Of a stretch of 5,245 nt of DNA, positions 1-5,245 are shown in pieces. Position numbers and translations under genes: made by a program. The notes beneath the pieces are model-generated. The model ran no database searches, had not been told where the DNA came from, and saw only the letters and a program-made list of their open reading frames with translations. This DNA is from an uncultured Ruminococcus sp. (GTDB lineage: Bacteria > Bacillota > Clostridia > Oscillospirales > Acutalibacteraceae), in NCBI GenBank assembly GCA_902766305.1, contig CACXDE010000124.1:1-5245 (forward strand), in the 5' to 3' direction. Each line of letters begins with the position of its first letter. Position 1 is the stretch's first letter.

Positions 1-2
1 GT

Positions 3-19
3 GTGGGGCGAAGCCCCAC
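3..19. other. GC-rich hairpin at the left edge
   Basis: Bases 3-9 (GTGGGGC) pair perfectly with 13-19 (GCCCCAC) around a GAA loop, giving a 7-bp stem. It could be the terminator stem of a gene ending just outside the window, but the following bases (TAAAGCCATTTTG) have no continuous T run directly after the stem. A dispersed palindrome is the alternative. The stem may extend to the left beyond the window. The pairing is certain; the role is not. Confidence 0.45.
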
Positions 20-53
20 GTAAAGCCATTTTGAATTTTTGAAAACTATGAAA

Positions 54-84
54 TTCGATTTATTCAGCGTTTCCTTAGTATAAA
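54..84 (+). promoter_or_regulatory. possible promoter of the ior cluster
   Basis: TATAAA at 79-84 matches the sigma-A -10 consensus at five of six positions and lies 28 bases before the iorA start, leaving a short leader that includes the ribosome-binding site. The -35 side is poor: TTCGAT at 54-59 is only a partial match and gives a 19-base spacer. TTGAAA at 39-44 is a better -35 box but is too far from this -10. This is a weak call from consensus matching only. Confidence 0.3.
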
Positions 85-112
85 CAAAATTGTACAGAAG
101 AAGGTAAATAGA

Positions 113-1852
113 ATGAAAGAATTACTTATCGGTAATGCAGCCCTCTCACGAGGAATATACGAGGCAGGCTGCTCCGTAATTTCAAGCTATCCCGGCACTC
201 CAAGTACGGAGATAACCGAGGAATTTGCTAAATACAGCGATGTATACTGCGAATGGGCACCTAATGAAAAGGTAGCTATGGAAACAGCCTTCGGCGCATC
301 ACTCAGAGGTAAGCGTTCAGCCTGCTGCATGAAGCACGTTGGTTTGAATGTAGCAGCCGATCCGCTGTTCACTATGTCCTATACAGGAGTTAATGCGGGT
401 ATGGTTATATGCGTTGCAGATGATCCGGGTATGCACTCATCTCAGAATGAACAGGATTCACGTCACTATGCAGTTGCTGCAAAAGTACCAATGCTTGAAC
501 CCTCGGATTCACAGGAAGCTCTTGATTTTGCAAAAATTGCATATGAAATATCCGAACAATTCGATACACCTGTATTTATAAAAATGTGTACACGTGTAGC
601 TCACTCACAGAGTATCGTTGAAAAGGGCGAAAGAGTTGAAGTTACAAAGGAATATGTAAAGAATCCTAAGAAATATATTATGGCTCCGGCTAATGCAATT
701 GCCCGTCATCCCTTTGTTGAGGAAAGAACAAGAAAGCTTACCGAATATGCGGAAACTTCACCCCTCAACAGAGTTGAAGAAGGTAACGGCGAATATGATT
801 TCGGTATCATAACATCTTCTACATCCTATCAGTATGTTAAGGAAGTTTTCGGTGACAGTGTTTCCGTTCTGAAATTTGGTATGGTGAATCCACTTCCGGT
901 AAACCTTATCAAAGACTTTGCTGCAAAGGTTGGTAAAGTATATGTAATAGAAGAGCTTGATCCGGTTATTGAAACTCACTGCAAGACTATCGGAGTTGAT
1001 GTAGTCGGCAAAGATAAATTCTCAATCCTCGGAGAGTTTTCACAGAAAACCATTGCAAGAGCATTTGATATGCCCGCTAATGAAAATGTCTGTCTTGATA
1101 CAGATATACCTGTAAGACCGCCTATGATGTGCGCCGGCTGTCCTCACAGAGGTATGTATTATGTTCTTGCAAAGAACAAGATAACTGTACTCGGCGATAT
1201 AGGCTGCTATACCCTCGGTTCAATGCCGCCGCTGAATGCACTTGATATGACATTGTGCATGGGTGCGTCTGTTTCAGGACTTCACGGCTACAACAAGGCA
1301 GGCGGTGAAGAAACAGAAAACAAAACTGTCTGTGTTATCGGTGACTCAACCTTTATGCACTCCGGCGTTACAGGTCTTATCAATATCGCTTATAACGGTT
1401 CAAATTCAACTGTTATTATTCTTGACAACTCTATTACCGGTATGACAGGTCATCAGCAGAACCCGACAACAGGCTACAACATAAAGGGTGATCCGGCTGG
1501 AAAGGTTGATCTTGAAGCTCTGTGCCATTCTGTCGGTATAAATTCCGTAAGAGTTGTCGATCCTTACAATCTTGAGGAATGTGAGAGAGTAGTTAAAGAA
1601 GAGCTTGCTAAAAATGAACCTTCTGTTATCATCTCACGCAGACCATGCGTACTTCTCAAATATGTCAAGCCGAAAAAGCCGCTTCATGTCAACACTGAAA
1701 AGTGCAGAGGCTGCAAACGCTGCATGAAGTTCGGCTGTCCGGCAATATCCTTCCGTGACGGTCATGCTGTTGTTGACAACACCTTGTGTATCGGCTGCGG
1801 AGTCTGCGCTGGACTTTGTCCATTTGACGCGTTTGAAAGTGAGGGTGAATGA
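113..1852 (+). CDS. iorA: indolepyruvate ferredoxin oxidoreductase, alpha subunit
   Basis: Large catalytic subunit of the cytoplasmic, oxygen-sensitive enzyme that interconverts aryl-pyruvates plus CoA with aryl-acetyl-CoA plus CO2, passing electrons to ferredoxin. The 579-residue length is close to clostridial IorA. The N-terminal pyrimidine-binding domain carries SYPGTPSTE (residues 25-33) and the NEKVAME segment (51-57). The thiamine-diphosphate domain begins near CAGCPHRG (340-347), continues through GDIGCYTLG and has the GDS motif at 410-412 followed by the LDNS...TGHQ stretch. The C-terminus is a two-[4Fe-4S] ferredoxin domain: cysteines 531, 534, 537, 542 and 559, 562, 565, 569, all eight present. 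The ATG at 113 follows AAGGT (100-104) at good spacing and starts the typical family N-terminus (MKELLIGNAA). Its stop is 2 bases before the preferred iorB start. The substrate range (indole, phenyl or hydroxyphenyl) cannot be read from the sequence. Confidence 0.96.
   Translation: MKELLIGNAALSRGIYEAGCSVISSYPGTPSTEITEEFAKYSDVYCEWAPNEKVAMETAFGASLRGKRSACCMKHVGLNVAADPLFTMSYTGVNAGMVICVADDPGMHSSQNEQDSRHYAVAAKVPMLEPSDSQEALDFAKIAYEISEQFDTPVFIKMCTRVAHSQSIVEKGERVEVTKEYVKNPKKYIMAPANAIARHPFVEERTRKLTEYAETSPLNRVEEGNGEYDFGIITSSTSYQYVKEVFGDSVSVLKFGMVNPLPVNLIKDFAAKVGKVYVIEELDPVIETHCKTIGVDVVGKDKFSILGEFSQKTIARAFDMPANENVCLDTDIPVRPPMMCAGCPHRGMYYVLAKNKITVLGDIGCYTLGSMPPLNALDMTLCMGASVSGLHGYNKAGGEETENKTVCVIGDSTFMHSGVTGLINIAYNGSNSTVIILDNSITGMTGHQQNPTTGYNIKGDPAGKVDLEALCHSVGINSVRVVDPYNLEECERVVKEELAKNEPSVIISRRPCVLLKYVKPKKPLHVNTEKCRGCKRCMKFGCPAISFRDGHAVVDNTLCIGCGVCAGLCPFDAFESEGE
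1841..1845 (+). promoter_or_regulatory. ribosome-binding site that decides the iorB start
   Basis: GAGGG inside the last codons of iorA is the only purine-rich SD-like element near the junction. It lies 9 bases before the ATG at 1855 but only 3 bases before the ATG at 1849, which overlaps the iorA stop as ATGA. Spacing therefore favours 1855, giving the N-terminus MATKNIMIVG. The 4-base-overlap start at 1849 would add only two residues and cannot be excluded. Confidence 0.55.
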
Positions 1853-1854
1853 TT

Positions 1855-2427
1855 ATGGCAACTAAGAACATTATGATAGTTGGCGTCGGCGGTCAGGGTT
1901 CTCTCTTAGCTTCAAAGCTTCTGGGACGTCTGCTTGTCGATGAAGGCTTTGACGTAAAAGTAAGTGAGGTTCACGGCATGAGCCAGAGAGGCGGCTCTGT
2001 TGTAACATATGTACGTTTCGGCGACAGGGTATACTCTCCTGTTATCGAAGAAGGCGAAGCTGACTTTATTGTAAGCTTTGAAAAGATAGAGGCTGCAAGA
2101 TATATAAAGGATCTGAAAAAAGGCGGTACTGTTATCGTCAATACTCAGCAGATCGACCCCATGCCCGTTATAATAGGCAATACGGCTTATCCGTCAGAAA
2201 TTCTTGACGAAATGAAGGCTAAGGGCGTACACGTTGACGATATAGACGCTCTGTCCCTTGCAGAACAGGCTGGTTCTGTAAAGGCTTGTAATATCGTACT
2301 TATGGGAAGACTTGCTAAGTATTTCGATATTCCGAAGGAAAAGTGGGAAGCCGCTATTGAAAAATGCGTGAAACCTGCATTCATTGAGATCAACAAGAAA
2401 GCCTTTGAACTTGGATACAGCAAATAG
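1855..2427 (+). CDS. iorB: indolepyruvate ferredoxin oxidoreductase, beta subunit
   Basis: Small subunit of the same enzyme, of the 2-oxoacid:acceptor oxidoreductase gamma-domain family; it completes the catalytic heteromer with IorA. With the ATG at 1855 it is 190 residues, the usual size. The family motifs are clear: the glycine-rich IVGVGGQG at residues 8-15 directly after the first strand, and SEVHGMSQRGGSV at 37-49, the CoA-domain signature shared with the gamma subunits of pyruvate and 2-oxoisovalerate ferredoxin oxidoreductases. It has no cysteine cluster, as expected, since the iron-sulfur clusters sit in IorA. It follows iorA almost without a gap, which fits co-translation of the two subunits. 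An ATG at 1849 is the alternative start. No sign of truncation. Confidence 0.95.
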   Translation: MATKNIMIVGVGGQGSLLASKLLGRLLVDEGFDVKVSEVHGMSQRGGSVVTYVRFGDRVYSPVIEEGEADFIVSFEKIEAARYIKDLKKGGTVIVNTQQIDPMPVIIGNTAYPSEILDEMKAKGVHVDDIDALSLAEQAGSVKACNIVLMGRLAKYFDIPKEKWEAAIEKCVKPAFIEINKKAFELGYSK

Positions 2428-2432
2428 TTGGA

Positions 2433-2487
2433 AGTCGTAAGTTGTCAGTTGACAGCTGATAACTGACAACTGGCAACTGATAACTTA
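2433..2487. repeat. heptamer-periodic hairpin repeat between iorB and the ligase
   Basis: From 2433 to 2485 the sequence can be written in 7-base units: AGTCGTA, AGTTGTC, AGTTGAC, AGCTGAT, AACTGAC, AACTGGC, AACTGAT, AACT. The left units are near reverse complements of the right ones, so the array is also an inverted repeat. One register pairs 2440-2450 perfectly with 2461-2471 (11 bp, 9-10 base loop). A longer register pairs 2438-2458 with 2467-2487, 21 positions with two mismatches and one G-T pair, loop 2459-2466. There is no T run after it, so it is not an obvious intrinsic terminator. It resembles the heptanucleotide short tandem repeats known between genes in cyanobacteria and other bacteria. 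Whether it is dispersed in this genome is not visible here. It fills most of the only substantial gap within the ior-ligase-ACT cluster. Confidence 0.8.
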
Positions 2488-2505
2488 TACATTAATGAAA
2501 GTGTG

Positions 2506-3831
2506 ATGAAAATGCAGAATAAATATTTTCAGCCGGAAGCTGAAACAATGCCGCTGGAAGAAATAAAAAAAATTCAGAATGAAAAGCTTGTAAAACAGGT
2601 CAAAAACGTGTATGATAATGTTAAGTATTATCGTGACCTTATGGACAAGAAGGGCGTAAAGCCGGAGGATATCAAGGGTACTGAGGATCTCCATAAGCTC
2701 CCCTTCCTTAAAAAGGACGATCTGAGAGAAGCATACCCCTATGGACTTCTTGCAACTGATCTGAAAAATTGTGTCCGTATACAGTCAACATCCGGTACAA
2801 CAGGTAAGCGTGTCGTTGCGTTCTATACTCAGAATGATATTGATATGTGGGAGGAATGTACAGCCCGTGCGCTTGTCGCGGCAGGCGCAACAGAGGATGA
2901 TGTCGTACAGGTGTGCTACGGCTACGGTCTTTTTACAGGCGGTGCAGGCGTACACGGAGGCTCTCACAAGGTCGGCTGTCTGACACTGCCTATGTCAAGC
3001 GGAAATACCGACAGACAGATACAGTTTATGATGGATCTTGAGTCAACCATTCTTTGCTGTACTCCCTCATACGCTGCGTATATAGGTGAGCATCTGAAAG
3101 AAAGCGGCTACAAGCCTGAGGACAACAAGCTTAAAGCCGGTATCTTCGGAGCTGAACCATGGACAGAGGAAATGCGCCGTGATATAGAAAAAGCTCTCGG
3201 AATAAAGGCATATGATATTTACGGTCTGACAGAGATAAGCGGTCCGGGTGTTGCCTTTGAATGTGAAGAACAGAAGGGTATGCACATCAATGAAGACCAC
3301 TTCATTGCTGAGATAATAGACCCTGATACCGGAGAGGTTCTTCCAGAAGGTTCAAAGGGTGAGCTTGTGTTTACCTCTCTTGATAAAGAGGCCTTCCCTC
3401 TTCTCAGATACAGAACAAGAGATATCTGTGTGCTGTCACGTGAAAAATGCTCCTGCGGACGTACATTCATCAGAATGACTAAGCCTATGGGACGTTCTGA
3501 TGATATGATGATAATCAGAGGCGTAAACGTATTCCCGAGCCAGATCGAAACAGTTCTTCTCAACAACGGTTATGCACCTAACTATCAGATCATTCTTGAC
3601 AGAGTAAACAACTCGGATACCTTCGATATCAATGTAGAGATGAGTCCTGAAGACTTCTCCGATACACCTAAGACTATAACCATGAAGGAAAAGAAGCTTC
3701 AGGATGCTATGAAGGCTATGCTGGGTATCAATCCTAAGGTTCATCTCTTAGCACCTAAGTCCATACCGCGTTCAGAGGGTAAGGCAGTACGCCTTATAGA
3801 TAACCGTAGGCGTTACGGTATAACAATTTAA
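2506..3831 (+). CDS. paaK: phenylacetate-CoA ligase (PaaK family)
   Basis: AMP-forming acyl-CoA ligase that joins an arylacetate (phenylacetate, possibly indoleacetate) to CoA using ATP; cytoplasmic. Numbering from the ATG at 2506 (441 residues, normal length), the N-terminus has the family pattern KYFQPEAETMP. The adenylate-forming motifs follow in order: phosphate-binding SGTTGK at 96-101, YGLTE at 239-243, the YRTRD aspartate at 306, the hinge GRSDD at 329-333 leading to the small C-terminal domain, and a C-terminal lysine in SEGKAVR at 426, the position of the adenylation lysine. The start is uncertain: GTG 2503, ATG 2506 and ATG 2512 are all in frame and none has a strong Shine-Dalgarno. 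No phenylacetate-degradation (paa ring oxygenation) genes are nearby. Linkage to iorAB instead points to arylacetate/aryl-pyruvate interconversion. Exact acid substrate is inference. Confidence 0.93.
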   Translation: MKMQNKYFQPEAETMPLEEIKKIQNEKLVKQVKNVYDNVKYYRDLMDKKGVKPEDIKGTEDLHKLPFLKKDDLREAYPYGLLATDLKNCVRIQSTSGTTGKRVVAFYTQNDIDMWEECTARALVAAGATEDDVVQVCYGYGLFTGGAGVHGGSHKVGCLTLPMSSGNTDRQIQFMMDLESTILCCTPSYAAYIGEHLKESGYKPEDNKLKAGIFGAEPWTEEMRRDIEKALGIKAYDIYGLTEISGPGVAFECEEQKGMHINEDHFIAEIIDPDTGEVLPEGSKGELVFTSLDKEAFPLLRYRTRDICVLSREKCSCGRTFIRMTKPMGRSDDMMIIRGVNVFPSQIETVLLNNGYAPNYQIILDRVNNSDTFDINVEMSPEDFSDTPKTITMKEKKLQDAMKAMLGINPKVHLLAPKSIPRSEGKAVRLIDNRRRYGITI

Positions 3832-3844
3832 AGGAGGTTTTAAC

Positions 3845-4276
3845 ATGGCTGTTAAACAGATCTCAATTTTCGTAGAAAACAAGGAAGGCAAGCTTGTTAC
3901 TATTACCGATTCCATTGCAAAAGCCGGTGTTGATATCCGTGCGATGAGCGTTGCTGATACACAGGATTTCGGTATCTTCCGTCTCATCGTAACAGAACCG
4001 GAAAAGGCGCTTGAAGCTCTCCAGTCCTCCGGCTGCTTTGTTTCAATCACAAAGGTAGTTGGCGTTTCTATTCCTGATGAACCTGGTTCTCTTGCAAAGA
4101 TCGTAAAGATACTTGCGAGAAACAACATCAATATCGAGTATATGTATGCGTTCATCACTGTTTCTAAAAAATTTGCTTCCGTTGTTCTGCGTGTAGCTGA
4201 CAATGAGGTTGCTGAAAAGATACTTGTTGAGAACGGCGTAAAGCTTCTCGAGGAAAAAGATATAGTTGAAATGTAA
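3845..4276 (+). CDS. tandem ACT-domain protein, putative amino-acid sensor
   Basis: A 143-residue protein made of two ACT domains and nothing else. The first spans about residues 3-68, with the ligand-loop segment VENKEGKL (10-17) and the helix/strand IAKAGVDIRAMSVAD. The second spans about 71-140, with IPDEPGSLA (76-84) and the parallel segment NNINIEYMYAF (93-103). It matches the uncharacterised tandem-ACT family often annotated only as 'amino acid-binding ACT domain protein'. ACT domains bind amino acids and regulate metabolic enzymes; there is no DNA-binding or catalytic domain here, so it would have to act on a partner. A strong AAGGAGG (3831-3837) starts on the last base of the ligase stop codon, 7 bases before the ATG, so it is coupled to the ligase and probably well translated. 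A role in sensing phenylalanine, tyrosine or tryptophan for this cluster is inference. Confidence 0.9.
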   Translation: MAVKQISIFVENKEGKLVTITDSIAKAGVDIRAMSVADTQDFGIFRLIVTEPEKALEALQSSGCFVSITKVVGVSIPDEPGSLAKIVKILARNNINIEYMYAFITVSKKFASVVLRVADNEVAEKILVENGVKLLEEKDIVEM

Positions 4277-4282
4277 TAAAGA

Positions 4283-4316
4283 GCGGATCTGTTATGACAA
4301 AAAGTCACAGATCCGC
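4283..4316. other. strong hairpin between the ACT gene and leuB
   Basis: GCGGATCTGT (4283-4292) pairs perfectly with ACAGATCCGC (4307-4316). Above it, after a TAT bulge, GAC (4296-4298) pairs with GTC (4304-4306) around an AAAAA loop. It starts 6 bases after the ACT stop codon. On the + strand the downstream bases are CGTAAACATAAAAGG, with no T tract, so it is not a standard intrinsic terminator; it may act as an mRNA processing or stability element or as an inefficient terminator. In the opposite direction the flank reads TCTTTATT, only a poor T tract, and no convergent gene is present. Confidence 0.65.
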
Positions 4317-4342
4317 CGTAAACATAAAAGGAGTAATAATAA

Positions 4343-5245
4343 ATGAAAAAGTATAACATCACACTGCTCAAGGGTGACGGCATTGGTCCGGAAATAGTCA
4401 ATGAAGCAGTAAAGGTTCTTGATGTAACTGCTGAAAAATTCGGCTTTGAAGTTGAATACAAGGAAGCACTGCTCGGCGGATGCGCTATTGATGCCACAGG
4501 AGTTCCGCTCCCTCAGGAAACAATTGATGCCTGCAAAGCAAGCGACAGCGTTCTGCTCGGTGCAGTTGGCGGTCCTAAATGGGATACCCAGCCCGGAAAC
4601 AACCGCCCGGAAGCCGGTCTGTTGGGTATCAGAGGTGCGCTCGGACTGTTTGCAAATCTCCGTCCTGCCGTTATTTTTGAACCGCTGAGAGAATCATCTC
4701 CACTGAGAGCGGATATCATCGGCGACGCAATGGATATCATGATAGTCAGAGAGCTTACCGGCGGTATCTACTTCGGCAAAAGAGGTACTTTTGAAGAAGA
4801 CGGAGTACAGGCTGCTTATGATACAGAAAAGTACAACGTAAAGGAAATAGAGCGCATCGGACGTGTTGCCTTTGATATGGCAATGAAGAGAAACAAGAAG
4901 CTTACAAGCGTTGACAAGGCAAATGTACTTGACTCCTCAAGACTCTGGAGAAAAACAATGATAGAGCTTTCAAAGGAGTATCCGGAGGTAGAGCTTAATC
5001 ATCTTTATGTTGACAACTGCGCTATGCAGCTTGTAAGAAATCCGAAGCAGTTTGACGTTATAGTTACTTCAAATATTTTCGGCGATATTCTTTCAGATGA
5101 AGCGTCTATGATAAGCGGTTCTATCGGTATGCTTGCTTCTGCAAGTCTCAACAGTACTAAGCTTGGAATGTATGAACCGATACACGGCAGCGCTCCCGAT
5201 ATCGCCGGTCAGGGCATAGCTAATCCTCTTGCTACAATACTTTCA
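4343..5245 (+). CDS. leuB: 3-isopropylmalate dehydrogenase, C-terminus beyond the window
   Basis: Oxidatively decarboxylates 3-isopropylmalate to 2-oxoisocaproate with NAD+, the third dedicated step of leucine synthesis in the cytoplasm. The first 301 codons are present and open to the edge; the family is about 350-360 residues, so some 50-60 are missing. Visible landmarks: [11 protein letters not shown] near the N-terminus, substrate arginines R97 (IRGALGLF), R107 (NLRP) and R136 ([11 protein letters not shown]), Y143, K192 in SVDKAN, and metal-binding D224, D248 and D252 ([19 protein letters not shown]). [12 protein letters not shown] (278-289), with D286-I287, is the NAD-type pattern and separates it from NADP-dependent isocitrate dehydrogenase. 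[12 protein letters not shown] favours LeuB over tartrate or isocitrate dehydrogenase relatives. AAGGAG at 4328-4333 lies 9 bases before the ATG. The 66-base gap with a hairpin before it suggests the start of a distinct leucine/branched-chain unit, possibly reached by readthrough. Confidence 0.95.
   Translation, partial: MKKYNITLLKGDGIGPEIVNEAVKVLDVTAEKFGFEVEYKEALLGGCAIDATGVPLPQETIDACKASDSVLLGAVGGPKWDTQPGNNRPEAGLLGIRGALGLFANLRPAVIFEPLRESSPLRADIIGDAMDIMIVRELTGGIYFGKRGTFEEDGVQAAYDTEKYNVKEIERIGRVAFDMAMKRNKKLTSVDKANVLDSSRLWRKTMIELSKEYPEVELNHLYVDNCAMQLVRNPKQFDVIVTSNIFGDILSDEASMISGSIGMLASASLNSTKLGMYEPIHGSAPDIAGQGIANPLATILS

Noticed and set aside
1849..1857. ATGA overlap start for iorB at 1849
   Set aside because: Only 3 bases separate it from GAGGG at 1841-1845, whereas ATG 1855 has normal spacing; kept as an alternative only.
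2438..2487. The heptamer hairpin as an intrinsic terminator after iorB
   Set aside because: The stem is followed by TACATTAATGAAAG rather than a T tract, and terminating here would separate the ligase from its functional partners.
2433..2487. The heptamer array as a small CRISPR array
   Set aside because: The units are contiguous 7-base repeats with no unique spacers, and no cas genes are present.
3219..3744. Overlapping - strand frames of 115 and 102 codons within the ligase gene
   Set aside because: They lie fully inside the coding region of a ligase with intact adenylation motifs and show no recognisable domain.
4266..4298. Possible leuB promoter with TTGAAA (4266-4271) and an extended -10-like TGTTATGAC (4290-4298)
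   Set aside because: The spacer would be 21 bases, too long for sigma-A, and the -10 would lie within the hairpin stem and bulge; not good enough to call.
3772..4497. A 241-codon open frame on the - strand covering the ACT gene and the leuB start
   Set aside because: It is the antisense shadow of two well-supported genes; its translation is serine/threonine-rich low-complexity sequence, resembles no family I recognise, and no ribosome-binding context was seen.

Overview
The window shows five genes, all on the + strand and closely packed. Moderate A+T, polypurine ribosome-binding sites and protein sequences typical of anaerobic Firmicutes suggest a Clostridia genome, most likely Ruminococcus/Oscillospiraceae-like. 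That taxonomic placement is inference from style; no marker gene is present.

Layout: 1-112 is a leader holding a GC-rich hairpin at the left edge, a possible promoter and a clear ribosome-binding site. At 113-1852 lies iorA and at 1855-2427 iorB, the two subunits of indolepyruvate (aryl-pyruvate):ferredoxin oxidoreductase. A 78-base gap follows, filled by a heptamer-periodic sequence that folds into a long hairpin. At 2506-3831 is a phenylacetate-CoA ligase (PaaK family). Its stop codon abuts the strong Shine-Dalgarno of a tandem ACT-domain protein (3845-4276). A 66-base gap with a perfect 10-bp stem then leads to leuB, 3-isopropylmalate dehydrogenase, which runs off the right edge at 5245 after 301 codons.

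How they fit together: the ligase activates phenylacetate or indoleacetate to the aryl-acetyl-CoA, and IorAB interconverts aryl-acetyl-CoA plus CO2 with the aryl-pyruvate using ferredoxin. In one direction this salvages arylacetates into phenylalanine, tyrosine or tryptophan; in the other it oxidises aromatic amino acids. The tandem ACT protein at the end of the cluster is a plausible amino-acid sensor for it. Salvage is the direction I favour, because rumen cellulolytic anaerobes are classically known to make phenylalanine from phenylacetate, but the sequence alone does not fix it. leuB belongs to leucine synthesis and may begin a separate branched-chain transcription unit.

I see no mobile element, CRISPR array, RNA gene or clear intrinsic terminator. 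The least ordinary features are the heptamer hairpin inside the operon and the uncharacterised ACT protein.
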